DNA from: Sphingobium sp. TCM1 | GTDB taxonomy: Bacteria; Pseudomonadota; Alphaproteobacteria; Sphingomonadales; Sphingomonadaceae | Reading direction: 5' to 3' | Length of the DNA: 64,000 nt | Assembly: GCF_001650725.1 (NCBI RefSeq) | Contig: NZ_LXVX01000034.1 | Coordinates: 310,001 to 374,000, forward strand | In this document: in pieces, positions 51,964 through 61,137 of the stretch | How positions within the stretch are numbered: position 1 is the stretch's first letter | Layout of the letters: each line of letters starts with the position of its first letter | Notes under the pieces: model-generated | Seen by the model: only the letters and a program-made list of their open reading frames with translations | Told to the model about the DNA's origin: nothing | The model's database searches: none | Translations under genes and position numbers: made by a program

Positions 51964-52227
51964 ATGAGGAAGTCGTTATTGCTGGCCACGCCGCTGATCC
52001 TGCTGGCGTTGCCTGGCTGCGTGCGGACGGTGGCGAGCGTCGTGACCGCGCCTGTGCGCGCGGGTGCGCAGGTGGTCGACTGGACCACCACCAGCCAGGA
52101 CGAAGCGGACCGCAATTATGGCCGCAAGATGCGCGAGCAGGAAGCGCGCGAGGGCCGCGAGCGCAAAAAGGCCGACAAGGAGCGGCGCAGGCAGTGCCGC
52201 GAGGCGGGGTATGACAATTGTGACTGA
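51964..52227 (+). CDS. Small predicted lipoprotein
   Basis: 87 residues. Signal peptide with lipobox LPGC (Cys at ~19), then a short hydrophobic part and a very basic, helical C-terminus (KMREQEAREGRERKKADKERRRQ) with two terminal cysteines. Acylated by Lgt/Lnt and sorted to the outer or inner membrane. Family of unknown function. Confidence 0.75.
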   Translation: MRKSLLLATPLILLALPGCVRTVASVVTAPVRAGAQVVDWTTTSQDEADRNYGRKMREQEAREGRERKKADKERRRQCREAGYDNCD

Positions 52228-52321
52228 CCAGTTGTTCTGACCGCCTTCCCCGCCCCGCGCGAAACGAACGGATGGCCAACGCCGTCCGTCCCGCGCGGGT
52301 AGGAGAAACGGTCGCGGGCGT

Positions 52322-53278
52322 TCAGGCCGCTGCTCGCTTCAATCGGTCGTTGATGGCCGCCCCGATGCCCTCGCTCGGGATAGGCGCGACGGCGATGCGG
52401 GCCGCCGCGCTGGCGTCGGCGATGTGGAGGGCGGCGAACAGGGCCGCGCCCGCTTCGCGCAGGTCCGCTTCGGGGCTGAGGTTGATGTTGCAGGGCATCA
52501 GGCCGAAACCGATCAGATATTCGTCGGCCTCGGCCCGCAGCGCGTCCAGCCGTACCGGCTTGGATGGCGCATAATGGCTTTCGAGCTGGCCGGGTGCCTC
52601 GATCTTGGCGTCGCCCTTGGCGCTCGTTACGGGCAGGCCGGTCGCCTCCTCCAGCATGGCGGCGGTGATAGGGCCGGGGCGCAGCAGCCGGACACGCTTG
52701 GTTTCCGGCGCGGCGATGGTCGATTCCAGTCCCTCGCTCGTCGGCCCCTCATCCAGGATCATCCGCACCTTGCCGTTGAGGCTGGCGAGCACATGCTCGG
52801 CGCGCGTCGGACTGATCGACCCGCTGCGGTTGGCCGAAGGCGCTGCCAGCGGGCGGCCGCTCTCGCGGATCAGCGCGCGCATCGCCGGATGGGCGGGCAG
52901 GCGCAGCGCGACCGTGGGCAGGCCGGCGGTGACGAGCGGCGACAGGCCGCTGTCGGCGCGGACGGGCAGCACCAGGGTGAGCGGGCCGGGCCAGAAACGC
53001 TCGGCCAGCCGCTCCGCCACGGGGGAGAAGTCCGCCAGCGCGCGTGCCATGGCGATATCGGCGACATGAACGATCAGCGGATTGAAGCTGGGCCGCCCCT
53101 TGGCGCTGTAGATCGCGGCGACCGCATGGCTGTCGGTCGCATCGGCGGCGAGGCCATAGACGGTTTCGGTTGGCACGGCGACAGGCTCGCCGGCGCGGAT
53201 GAGCAGCGCCGCTTCGCGCAGCGATTCTGCGCCATAGCGGCAGGATCGGGTGGAATAGGCTGGATTGGCGATGGTCAC
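52322..53278 (-). CDS. L-threonylcarbamoyladenylate synthase, Sua5 type
   Basis: 318 residues. YrdC domain at the N-terminus (PVAVPTETVYGLAADATD, KGRPSFNPLIVHV, SAPSANRSGSISPT) and a C-terminal Sua5 domain (from ~230: LESHYAPSKPVRL), making it the longer Sua5 rather than TsaC. It makes threonylcarbamoyl-AMP for the universal t6A37 tRNA modification. Confidence 0.95.
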   Translation of the reverse strand: MTIANPAYSTRSCRYGAESLREAALLIRAGEPVAVPTETVYGLAADATDSHAVAAIYSAKGRPSFNPLIVHVADIAMARALADFSPVAERLAERFWPGPLTLVLPVRADSGLSPLVTAGLPTVALRLPAHPAMRALIRESGRPLAAPSANRSGSISPTRAEHVLASLNGKVRMILDEGPTSEGLESTIAAPETKRVRLLRPGPITAAMLEEATGLPVTSAKGDAKIEAPGQLESHYAPSKPVRLDALRAEADEYLIGFGLMPCNINLSPEADLREAGAALFAALHIADASAAARIAVAPIPSEGIGAAINDRLKRAAA

Positions 53279-53385
53279 GGTCCCCGCGATATAGTCCCCG
53301 GTTCAGGCGAGTAAAAGGCCATTGCGACAGGAGAATGACATAGCCGCCGCTTGCCGCTGCGGGGATCGCCGATTAAGCCCGCGTC

Positions 53386-54204
53386 ATGACCGACGCACTT
53401 CTGACCCGCATTGCCGAGGCGCTGGAACGGCTCGCGCCGCCGCCGCCTCTTTCCGCCGATCTCGCGACAGCGCCCGCCTATGTCTGGGACGGCCATGCGA
53501 TCCATGCGGTGGAAGCGTTCGCGCCGGTGGAATTCGACCTGCTGAGCGGGATCGATGCGCAGAAGGGGTCGCTGCTGGAAAATACCCGCCGCCACGCCGC
53601 CGGCCATGCCGCGCATGATGTGCTGCTGTGGGGCGCGCGGGGGACCGGCAAGTCGGCGGTGGTGGCGGCGGTTGTCGGCCGGTTGCAGGCGAATGGGCAG
53701 GATGTCGCGCTGCTGCAATGCGCGATCGACGAGCTGGCCAGCCTGCCGCGGCTTTTCTCGCTGCTGCGCGGCACGACGCGGCCGTTCATTCTGTTCCTCG
53801 ACGATCTGGGCTTTGACGAGCAGGGGGTGGGCGATGCGCGGGCATTGCGATCGCTGTTGCAGGGCGGGACGGCGGCGCGGCCGGCCAATGTGCGGCTCTA
53901 TGTCACCTCGAACCGGCGCCATATCGTACCGCGCCACCTGTCGGAGCAGGACGACCCGGTCAATCCGCGCGACGTGGTGGATGACAAGATGGCGCTGTCG
54001 GACCGGTTCGGCCTCAGCCTCGGCTTCCATGCGATCGACCAGGATGCCTATGTTGCGATCGTCAGCGGCTATGCGGGCAGGCTGGGCCTCGATTTCGACC
54101 GGCTGGAGGCGATCCAGTGGGCGACCCAGCGCGGCAGCCGGTCGGGCCGTGTCGCCTGGCAATATGTGGTCGAGCTGGCCGGACGGAATGGGGTGACGAT
54201 CTGA
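53386..54204 (+). CDS. DUF815-family AAA ATPase
   Basis: 272 residues. Walker A GARGTGKSAVV at ~85-95, Walker B FILFLDDLGFD, and a sensor region (YVTSNRRHIVPRH). DUF815 members are ATPases of unknown function. The N-terminal ~45 residues are a helical Pro-rich lead. Confidence 0.9.
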   Translation: MTDALLTRIAEALERLAPPPPLSADLATAPAYVWDGHAIHAVEAFAPVEFDLLSGIDAQKGSLLENTRRHAAGHAAHDVLLWGARGTGKSAVVAAVVGRLQANGQDVALLQCAIDELASLPRLFSLLRGTTRPFILFLDDLGFDEQGVGDARALRSLLQGGTAARPANVRLYVTSNRRHIVPRHLSEQDDPVNPRDVVDDKMALSDRFGLSLGFHAIDQDAYVAIVSGYAGRLGLDFDRLEAIQWATQRGSRSGRVAWQYVVELAGRNGVTI

Positions 54205-54275
54205 CATTTCCGTTCGTGTCGAGCGAAGCCGGGAAATGCGGCCCGACGCGCTCGAACGAACGGATGCGATCGACC

Positions 54276-55601
54276 TTACTTCGCCTTCGTCACGCGCCAG
54301 ATCACGCCGCCGACGTCGTCGCTGACCAGCAGCGCGCCCTTCGCGTCGGCGGTGACGTCGACCGGGCGTCCCTGGGCCGCGCCATCCTTGTCGAGGAAGC
54401 CGGTCAGCACGTCCACCGGCTTGGCCTTGCCTGCCTCGCCATCGGCAAAGCCAACGAACACGACCTTGTAACCGGCGGCGGGCTTGCGGTTCCAGCTGCC
54501 GTGCAGGCCGACGAAGGCGCCATCGGTATAGGGCGCGCCCAGTTGCACCTTGTCGGCGAAGGTCAGGCCCAGCGGCGCGACATGGTTGCCCAGCGCATAA
54601 TCGGGACGCTTGGTATATTCGCGGATTTCCGGGCGCTGCGGCTGGACGCGGCGATCCTCATAGCCGCCCCAGTAATTCCAGGGCCAGCCATAGAAGGCGC
54701 CGAATTCGATGCGGGTGAGATAATCGGGGACCAGATCGCTACCCAGCATGTCACGTTCATTGACCACGCCCCACAGCGCGCCGCTCTTGGGCTCGAACGC
54801 CAGGCCGACCGGATTGCGCAGGCCCGAAGCGAAGGTGCGCTTGTACCCGGTCCTGGGATTGACCTCCATCACCAGGGCGCGGTTCCGCTCCGTTTCCAGG
54901 CCATTCTCGCCGATATTGCTGTTGGAGCCGATGCCGACATAGAGCAGGCCGTTGCGACCGGCCACCAGGCTCTTTGTCCAGTGCTGGTTGGGCGCCTGCG
55001 CGGGCAGGTCGATGATCTTGCGGCCCTTGGCCGTGATCTTCATGTCGCCTTCCTTGTAGGGGAAAGCCATCACCGCATCGGTGTTGGCGACGTAGAGGGT
55101 GTCGCCCAGCAGCGCCATGCCATAGGGCGAATGGAGGCCGGTAAGGAAGGCCGTCCTGGTTTCCGCATGGCCATCGCCATCGACGTCGCGCAGCAGGGTG
55201 ATGCGATTGGCCGAGGGTACGCCCGCGCCCGCCTTGTTCATGAGGTAGTTCATCACCCGCTGGACGATGCCGTCCTTGGGGCGGGGCGGACTGTTGGTTT
55301 CGGCGACCAGAATGTCGCCATTGGGCAGCCGCAGCAGCGAGCGCGGATGCGCAAGGCCATCGGCGAAGCGCGCAACGGCCAGCCCCTTGGCCGCCACCGG
55401 CCTGGCCTCGCCCTGCCACGGCTTCACCTCGGCGATGTTGATCGTGGGCAGCATCTCGCTGCGCGGGCTGGTGAAGGCCGGCTCCCGGCCGGTATCGGCG
55501 CCAGCGGGCAGGCGCGCGGTGTCGCCCTGCGCAAGGTAGAGGAAGGCGCCTCCGGCCAGGGCCAGGGCAACGAGCGGCAGGACGATGATGTGCTTGTTCA
55601 T
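54276..55601 (-). CDS. Sorbosone-dehydrogenase-like six-bladed beta-propeller protein
   Basis: 441 residues from ATG 55601. N-terminal membrane anchor or signal sequence (IIVLPLVALALAGGAFLYLA), then a PQQ-dependent glucose/sorbosone dehydrogenase-type propeller with repeated GDILVAETNSPP, LHSPYGMALLGDTLYVANTDAV, GRNGLLYVGIGSNSNIGENG and GLRNPVGLAFEP segments. Periplasmic. Whether it binds PQQ is unclear; many homologues of this type are of unknown substrate. Confidence 0.85.
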   Translation of the reverse strand: MNKHIIVLPLVALALAGGAFLYLAQGDTARLPAGADTGREPAFTSPRSEMLPTINIAEVKPWQGEARPVAAKGLAVARFADGLAHPRSLLRLPNGDILVAETNSPPRPKDGIVQRVMNYLMNKAGAGVPSANRITLLRDVDGDGHAETRTAFLTGLHSPYGMALLGDTLYVANTDAVMAFPYKEGDMKITAKGRKIIDLPAQAPNQHWTKSLVAGRNGLLYVGIGSNSNIGENGLETERNRALVMEVNPRTGYKRTFASGLRNPVGLAFEPKSGALWGVVNERDMLGSDLVPDYLTRIEFGAFYGWPWNYWGGYEDRRVQPQRPEIREYTKRPDYALGNHVAPLGLTFADKVQLGAPYTDGAFVGLHGSWNRKPAAGYKVVFVGFADGEAGKAKPVDVLTGFLDKDGAAQGRPVDVTADAKGALLVSDDVGGVIWRVTKAK

Positions 55602-55661
55602 GCGCCCATATCTATGCGGGCGCCGTTCGACGGGCAAGGCGGATGGCGCCTCGCTTCGCGC

Positions 55662-55835
55662 TTATTTGCCGCGTTCGCGCAGGTAGAGGAGGAGCGCGAT
55701 CAGCACGCCCGCAGCCGCGCCCGCCAGCAGGCCGATGCTGGGCTGCCCCAACATGCCGCCGCCGATCGCGCCGCCCAGGATCAGCAGCGCGATGATCGCG
55801 CCCGCGCCGGTGGGATGATGCCTGCCCTTGCTCAT
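55662..55835 (-). CDS. Small membrane protein (57 residues)
   Basis: Two glycine-rich hydrophobic helices (AGAIIALLILGGAIGGGML; IGLLAGAAAGVLIALLLYL) with a short basic C-terminus. Too small for family identification. It diverges from the 56050 gene across the palindrome-rich region. Confidence 0.6.
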   Translation of the reverse strand: MSKGRHHPTGAGAIIALLILGGAIGGGMLGQPSIGLLAGAAAGVLIALLLYLRERGK

Positions 55836-55896
55836 GGGTCGTCCTTGCCATGGCACGGACGGTAAAGCCAGCGTCATTGGATGGCGGTCCGTTTCG

Positions 55897-55939
55897 GGAC
55901 AGCCTGTCCTGCTATGGGACATATGTCCGACTGTGGGAC
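55897..55939 (+). promoter_or_regulatory. Palindromic GGACA/TGTCC sites, possible enhancer
   Basis: GGACA-GCC-TGTCC (55897-55909), perfect dyad GGACATATGTCC (55917-55928), and a half site GGGAC (55935-55939). The GGGAC units repeat about every 20 bases, i.e. on the same helical face. They lie ~60-100 bases upstream of a candidate sigma-54 promoter, as expected of activator sites. Confidence 0.5.
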
Positions 55940-55994
55940 TTGCCTAACCGGCCATTCACCCTCGTGTCCGGCGCGGACGGCCAAAGGCTGCAAC

Positions 55995-56010
55995 TGGCAT
56001 GGTGATTGAA
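55995..56010 (+). promoter_or_regulatory. Candidate sigma-54 promoter
   Basis: TGGCAT-GGTGA-TTGAA resembles the -24/-12 consensus TGGCAC-N5-TTGCA with correct spacing; the -12 dinucleotide is GA instead of GC. An imperfect dyad (56003-56025, TGATTG...CAATCA) overlaps it, which could be a repressor site. It precedes the gene at 56050. Confidence 0.4.
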
Positions 56011-56049
56011 CCTTGGTTCCAATCAGGGGCGCACAAGTCGGGGGTTATC

Positions 56050-56259
56050 ATGCAGATGCCATATCTTGCGAACCGCAAGAGCTATGAGGATGCTGCCGAG
56101 CTGATCAGCCGGTTCGGCGACCATGCCGGCTACGAAGCCGCGGCGCGGGCGGACCACAGCCTGGACCAGGGCAATCATGTCCACTTCTGCCACTGGCGAC
56201 AGATCGAGCGGCTGATCGTGGTGCTCGCCCATGACCAGCCGCTGGGTACTATCCACTAG
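56050..56259 (+). CDS. Small conserved-type cytosolic protein
   Basis: 69 residues: LANRKSYEDAAELISRFGDHAGYEAAARADHS ... HVHFCHWRQIERLIVVLAHD. Helical, with His/Cys-rich HVHFCHW. No signal peptide. Sphingomonads carry many similar small proteins (unknown function). Its upstream region carries the sigma-54-like promoter and palindromes described above. Confidence 0.6.
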   Translation: MQMPYLANRKSYEDAAELISRFGDHAGYEAAARADHSLDQGNHVHFCHWRQIERLIVVLAHDQPLGTIH

Positions 56260-56278
56260 GGTCGATCGACCCTGGGAT

Positions 56279-57223
56279 TTAGAGGCGCAGGCCCGCTATT
56301 TCCGGCAGGCCGGCCAGGATGTTGAGATTCTGGACGGCGGCGCCCGCCGCGCCCTTGCCCAGATTGTCGAGCGCGGCGACCAGTCGGGCCTGGCCGCGCT
56401 CTTCATTGCCGAACACGAACAGGGCGAGCCGGTCGGTCGCGCCGACATGCTCCAGATGCACCTGTCCCATGGCGGCGCTGTCTTCCAGCGTGGCGACGCT
56501 GACGATCGGCGATTCCGCATAGGCGGCGGCCAGCGCGTCGTGGATGGCGACGACCGAAGGCGCGCCTGGCATCGCCCGCAGTTGCAGCGGCACTTCGACG
56601 ATCATGCCGCGATAGGCGTCCGCCACCGCCGGTGCGAACAACGGTGGATGGGCGAGGCCCGAATAGCGGGTCATTTCCGGCACATGCTTGTGCGCCAGGT
56701 TGAGCCCATAGGGGCGGAAGGCGGTCGGCGCGCCGGCGTCGCCTTCATATTCGGCGATCATCGACTTGCCGCCGCCCGAATAGCCGGACGCGCCAGACAC
56801 CGTCACCGGCCAGTCGGCCGGCAGCAGCCCGGCCAGCACGAGCGGACGGACCAGCGCCAGGAAGCCGGTCGGCCAGCAGCCCGGATTGGCGACGAAGCGG
56901 CTGTCCGCCAGCCGACCGCGGTGGCCCGGTTCCAGCTCGGGGAAGCCGTAGGTCCACCCGTCCGCGACGCGATGTGCGGTCGATGCATCGATGACGCGGG
57001 TGCGGCCATTGTCGATCAACGACACGGCTTCGCGCGCGGCGTCGTCGGGCAGGCAGAGGATGACGATGTCGGCGGCGTTCAGCGCGTCGCGGCGCGCGCC
57101 GGCATCCCTGCGCTTTTCTTCCGGAACGGTGATGAGCGAGAGTTCGGGACGGCCGGCCAGCCGGTCGCCAATCTCGATGCCGGTGGTGCCATGCCCGCCG
57201 TCGATGAAAATGCTGGTGGTCAT
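56279..57223 (-). CDS. argC: N-acetyl-gamma-glutamyl-phosphate reductase
   Basis: 314 residues. Short ArgC type: N-terminal IFIDGGHGTTGIEIGDRL Rossmann, active-site Cys in VANPGCWPTGF, and VSGASGYSGGGKSMIAEYE. NADPH-dependent reduction in arginine biosynthesis. Its ATG overlaps the stop of the C40 peptidase gene upstream (ATGA). Confidence 0.95.
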   Translation of the reverse strand: MTTSIFIDGGHGTTGIEIGDRLAGRPELSLITVPEEKRRDAGARRDALNAADIVILCLPDDAAREAVSLIDNGRTRVIDASTAHRVADGWTYGFPELEPGHRGRLADSRFVANPGCWPTGFLALVRPLVLAGLLPADWPVTVSGASGYSGGGKSMIAEYEGDAGAPTAFRPYGLNLAHKHVPEMTRYSGLAHPPLFAPAVADAYRGMIVEVPLQLRAMPGAPSVVAIHDALAAAYAESPIVSVATLEDSAAMGQVHLEHVGATDRLALFVFGNEERGQARLVAALDNLGKGAAGAAVQNLNILAGLPEIAGLRL

Positions 57224-58128
57224 GCGCCGATCCTCCGCCGCGCGATGATGGGTTGGACATGCGTGTCGACAAGGCGCGCCACCACGTCCGCCAGCGGCTC
57301 GCGCACCACTGCCATCCAGTGGGCATTGGCGTGGAGCAGCGTCCTGCCGTCCGTCATGATGCCGACATGGCCGGGGAAGAAGATGATGTCGCCGCGCTGG
57401 AGGGCGGCATCACTGCCGATCGGCGCGCCGATGCCTTCGCATTGCAGGTCGGTGTCGCGCGGGACGGCCATGCCTGCCGCGCCGAGCGCCACCTGCACCA
57501 GCCCCGAACAGTCGATGCCGCGATGGCCGCGCCCGCCCCACACATAGGGCTGGCCCAGATAGGCCTCGGCTACGGCCACCCAGTCCTGTGGACGTTCGTC
57601 GATGGCGACCGCGTGGCGCGCATGGATGAAGCCTTCGGCGCAGGCGATGAAGTCGCCCTGCGCCTCGCCCGAGAAGCGGCTTCCGCGCGGCCAGTAGTCG
57701 GCGATGGGCGACTTGATGTCGGCGGCGGCGAACAGCGGCGCCGCGCCCGCGATGATGCGATGGGTCGGCTTTTCCTCGACATCCAGCGCGTCGCGGCGGA
57801 CATAGCCGACATACCCGTCATGACCGCAAAAGCCCCAGGCCCAGTCGGTCATCACGTCGAGCGCGTGGAAGACCTCGCCGCGCAGCAACTCGCTCACCGC
57901 TTCGGACGTGGGCGAGGCGGCGGACAGGATCGGCGTCCCTGGCGAGACGCAAGTCAACGGGACGGCGCGGGCATAATGGGCGGAAAAGAGCGTACCGGCG
58001 AGCGCCAGGTCGGCGAGGTCGCCGCGCGCCGCGTGGACACGACGGTCGAGCGCGACGGAGCGGCCGTCGAGCTTGAACCGGGTTCTTTCAGGCGGTGCGT
58101 TCCGCTGAGGGGTGTTGGAGCCGTTCAT
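57220..58128 (-). CDS. C40 (NlpC/P60) cell-wall peptidase with SH3-like domains
   Basis: 302 residues from ATG 58128. Two SH3-like stretches (~55-165: PILSAASPTSEAVSELLRGEVFHALD, WAWGFCGHDGYVGYVRRDAL) precede the catalytic domain: Cys in GGRGHRGIDCSGLVQ, His in GHVGIMTD, and a further polar residue after HANAHWMAVVREP. Cuts peptide stems of peptidoglycan. Its first 41 bases overlap the MarR gene's end, and its stop overlaps argC, so the three are one transcription unit. Confidence 0.9.
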   Translation of the reverse strand: MNGSNTPQRNAPPERTRFKLDGRSVALDRRVHAARGDLADLALAGTLFSAHYARAVPLTCVSPGTPILSAASPTSEAVSELLRGEVFHALDVMTDWAWGFCGHDGYVGYVRRDALDVEEKPTHRIIAGAAPLFAAADIKSPIADYWPRGSRFSGEAQGDFIACAEGFIHARHAVAIDERPQDWVAVAEAYLGQPYVWGGRGHRGIDCSGLVQVALGAAGMAVPRDTDLQCEGIGAPIGSDAALQRGDIIFFPGHVGIMTDGRTLLHANAHWMAVVREPLADVVARLVDTHVQPIIARRRIGA

Positions 58129-58495
58129 CGCGCGCGGTTCCTGCGATGAAATGGTGAAAGGCGTCAAGAAATTCCGCCCCTTTTGGGGTCCGGGTGATGA
58201 AAATATTGCGACGATCGGCCACATCGCGTTCGCGGCGCAGATAACCGAGCGCCGAAAGCTTGTTCAGCGCGCGGGTGATGACCGGCTTGGAGACGTGCAA
58301 CGCCTCCGCCAGGCCACGCACCGTATGCGGTCCGTTGCCGATATAGACCGTCATCATGAGGGCCATCTGACGGTTGGTGAGGTCAGGCTTGCCGGAGCGG
58401 ACATAGTCGACCAGAGTACGCATCCACTGACGCAGCGGTTGCAGTCCCGGACGGTCGGTTTCGGCAAGCGATTCTTTGGCGATCTGCGCGGTCAT
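58088..58495 (-). CDS. MarR-family transcriptional regulator
   Basis: 135 residues from ATG 58495. Winged-helix block LTNRQMALMMTVYIGNGPHTVRGLAEALHVSKPVITRALNKLSALGYLRRERDVADRRN, with the wing DVADRRNIFITRTPKGAEF. First gene of the unit MarR-C40-argC, so it may control the peptidase and argC. Effector unknown. Confidence 0.85.
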   Translation of the reverse strand: MTAQIAKESLAETDRPGLQPLRQWMRTLVDYVRSGKPDLTNRQMALMMTVYIGNGPHTVRGLAEALHVSKPVITRALNKLSALGYLRRERDVADRRNIFITRTPKGAEFLDAFHHFIAGTARDERLQHPSAERTA

Positions 58496-58556
58496 GTGGA
58501 CGTAACGCGCAATGGCCAATCCGGTTGCGTAACGGATCGGCGCTTTGTCGCAGCGC

Positions 58557-59951
58557 CTAACCGTCCCTGCCGTATCGCCTTTGCAGCAGGCGGAAGGCCG
58601 CGCGCATCCCCAGCGCCTCGCCTCCCTTGGGCCGCCCCGGCTTGCCTGACGGGCGCCAGGCGAAGGTGTCGAGGTGCAGCCAGGGCGTATCCTCGGGAAC
58701 GAAGCGCTTGAGGAACAGCGCGGCGGTGATCGCTCCGGCAAAACCGCCTTCGCCGGCATTGTTGATGTCGGCCACGTCTGATTTCAGCATGTCGGCATAG
58801 CCGTCCCACAAGGGCAGGCGCCAGGTCGGGTCGTCGATCTCGGCGCCCAGCGCCGCCATCTCCGCCGCCACCCCGTCATCATTGGCGAAGAGGGCGGGCA
58901 GGTCCGGGCCGACCGCGACGCGCGCCGCGCCGGTCAGGGTGGCGAAGTCGATCAGCAGTTCGGGCTTCTCCTCGCCGGCGCGGGTCAGAGCGTCGCCCAG
59001 CACCAGCCGCCCTTCGGCGTCGGTATTGCCGATTTCTACGGTCAGCCCCTTGCGCGTGCGCAATATGTCGCCGGGGCGGAAGGCGTTGCCCGATATGGCG
59101 TTTTCCGCCGCCGCGATCAGCAGGTGCAGCCGCACCGGCAGGCGCGCGGCCATGACGAGTTGCGCCAGGCCCAGCGCATGGGCCGCGCCGCCCATATCCT
59201 TCTTCATCAGCCGCATTCCCGACGACGGCTTGATATCGAGCCCGCCGCTGTCGAAGCAGATGCCCTTGCCGACCAGCGCGACGCGGGGATGGGCGGGATC
59301 GCCCCATGTGAGTTCGATCAGGCGCGGGGCAAAGCCCTTGTCCGCCGCCTTGCCGACGGCATGGATCATCGGATAGCCCTGTTCCAGCGCATCGCCGCGC
59401 GTCACGCTGACAGCCGCGCCGAAGGATCTGGCGACCTTTTCCACCGCGGCTTCCAGGTCGGGCGGCCCCATGTCGGCGGCGGGCGTGTTGACGAGGTTGC
59501 GGACCAGCGCCACCGCCGTCGCCAGTTGCACGACCGGGTCGATCTGCGCGACGCCGCCGGTCAGCAATATGCGCGGGCCGGCGGATGCCTCATCCTTGCG
59601 ATAACGGTCGAAGCGATATTGCGCCGTCAGCCAGCCCAGCGCCGCGGCGCCCGGCGTGCCTTCCGCCAGCCTGTAGCAGCCTTCGGGCAATGTTTCGGCC
59701 AGGCGGGCGAGGCACCAGGGGCCCAGCGCGTCCTTGCTGGCGACGCCCGCCACCACGGACCACTCGTCCCCATCGCCCGGCAGGATCGCCTGCTCGCCGG
59801 CCTTGCCCTTGAACCGCTGCGCCGCGACGAGCGCACGCACCCGGTCGGGCTGGGTCGAAAGCCACGCCTCGACGCCTTTGGTTTCGACCAGGTGGATCGA
59901 ACGGGCGGGCTGCTGGTTGTCCGCTTTGAGCAGGTCGGAAAATTCGGTCAT
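58557..59951 (-). CDS. M17 leucyl aminopeptidase family protein
   Basis: 464 residues from ATG 59951. Family signature NTDAEGRLVLGDAL intact, metal ligands in GKGICFDSGGLDIK (Lys, Asp) and the second Asp/Glu in NTDAEGR. Cytosolic dizinc/manganese aminopeptidase releasing N-terminal residues from peptides. The open frame extends upstream without protein character, so the start is set here. Confidence 0.93.
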   Translation of the reverse strand: MTEFSDLLKADNQQPARSIHLVETKGVEAWLSTQPDRVRALVAAQRFKGKAGEQAILPGDGDEWSVVAGVASKDALGPWCLARLAETLPEGCYRLAEGTPGAAALGWLTAQYRFDRYRKDEASAGPRILLTGGVAQIDPVVQLATAVALVRNLVNTPAADMGPPDLEAAVEKVARSFGAAVSVTRGDALEQGYPMIHAVGKAADKGFAPRLIELTWGDPAHPRVALVGKGICFDSGGLDIKPSSGMRLMKKDMGGAAHALGLAQLVMAARLPVRLHLLIAAAENAISGNAFRPGDILRTRKGLTVEIGNTDAEGRLVLGDALTRAGEEKPELLIDFATLTGAARVAVGPDLPALFANDDGVAAEMAALGAEIDDPTWRLPLWDGYADMLKSDVADINNAGEGGFAGAITAALFLKRFVPEDTPWLHLDTFAWRPSGKPGRPKGGEALGMRAAFRLLQRRYGRDG

Positions 59952-60092
59952 GGGCCGGATGTAGGGGAAAGAGATCGGCCATGGAAAGCCAAAATTTTCA
60001 TCGTCCGCAGCGCACGACCGGCCCTTTCTTCCTTTGCGCTGCGGGCCGGAGAAGCCTAGATTTGCAGGCAGAAAATGAGAAGGAGAAGGATC

Positions 60093-60293
60093 ATGATTCA
60101 CGGTGACGACCGCAGTCTTCAGGCTGCGCGAGCGCGGGCCTATGCGCTGGCCGACACGGGCCGTTTCGACAATAGCAATGCGGTCCAGGCGGCGCTGATC
60201 GCGGAGGGCTGGTCCAATGCCGGCCGTGCGCTCGACAGCGACTATGCGCGCAAGGCGATCGGCGAACGCTGCCGCGCGGCCAAGGCGCATTGA
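60093..60293 (+). CDS. Small helical protein (66 residues), unknown function
   Basis: AAGGAGAAGG at 60080-60089 gives a strong start. Sequence HGDDRSLQAARARAYALADTGRFDNSNAVQAALIAEGWSNAGRAL is helical, with a basic C-terminus. Same-strand overlap (TGATG) with the DUF3298 lipoprotein gene indicates co-translation. Confidence 0.6.
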   Translation: MIHGDDRSLQAARARAYALADTGRFDNSNAVQAALIAEGWSNAGRALDSDYARKAIGERCRAAKAH

Positions 60294-61114
60294 TGCGGGG
60301 CGGGGGGCTGCTACCGGCGGCGGTGCTGGCGCTTGGCGCCTGTTCCCCCGCGCAGGACGTCGCGGCGGACAATGCAGCAGCCAATGTCGCGGCCACCCGC
60401 TTTGCCGACCGCATGGCGGGCGCGCCACCCCCGGCGCCGCCTGCCGAACCCTTCGAGGAGGAGGAAAAGACCGACTTTCTCGAATTTGCCTACGCCTATC
60501 CGGCGCAGGCGGCGGCGATCCCTTTCCTGGTCGATAAATTCGGCAAGGAAGCGGCGTCGTCCAAGGCGGATGCGCTGAAAATGGCGCGGGAGGACAGCGC
60601 GTCGGCGAAACGATCGGGCTACCCCTTCCGTCCGCACAGCCTGGAAACACGATGGACCGTCGCGGCCGATACGCCGCGCTTTCTGTCGCTCCAGTCGCAG
60701 ACCTATGTCTATACCGGCGGCGCGCATGGCATGACCGGTTATGACGGGCTGCTGTGGGACAAGGCGCGCAAGCGGGAAACCAGTATCAAAGCGGTGATGA
60801 CCACCCCGGCCGCCTTTGCCGCCGCGATCAGGGATCGCTTCTGCGCCGAACTGGACAATCAACGCGCGGAAAAGCGCGGTGCGCCGGTGGTGCGCGGCGA
60901 CGACGACTTCACCGAGTGCATCGATCCGATGGAGCAACTGCTGGTGCCCGCATCGAAGGACGGCAACCTGATCGACGCCGTGGTGGTGGTGATCGGCCCC
61001 TACAGCGCAGGTCCCTATGCGGAGGGCAGCTATGAGGTGCGGCTGCCGGTCGATGCGGCAATGCGCGGGGCGATCAAGACCGAATATCAGGACGGCTTCG
61101 TCGTGGCACGATGA
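60293..61114 (+). CDS. DUF3298-type periplasmic lipoprotein
   Basis: 273 residues. Lipobox LALGAC (Cys ~17). After an Ala/Pro-rich linker a PdaC/RsiV-like alpha-beta domain: WTVAADTPRFLSLQSQTYVYTGGAHGMTGYDGLLWD and later LVPASKDGNLIDAVVVVIGPYSAGPYAEGSYEVRLP. Members often sense or bind small ligands or act in deacetylase-like folds; no catalytic set is obvious here. Confidence 0.82.
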   Translation: MRGGGLLPAAVLALGACSPAQDVAADNAAANVAATRFADRMAGAPPPAPPAEPFEEEEKTDFLEFAYAYPAQAAAIPFLVDKFGKEAASSKADALKMAREDSASAKRSGYPFRPHSLETRWTVAADTPRFLSLQSQTYVYTGGAHGMTGYDGLLWDKARKRETSIKAVMTTPAAFAAAIRDRFCAELDNQRAEKRGAPVVRGDDDFTECIDPMEQLLVPASKDGNLIDAVVVVIGPYSAGPYAEGSYEVRLPVDAAMRGAIKTEYQDGFVVAR

Positions 61115-61137
61115 CGCTGCGGATCAAGCGCTTGGCT

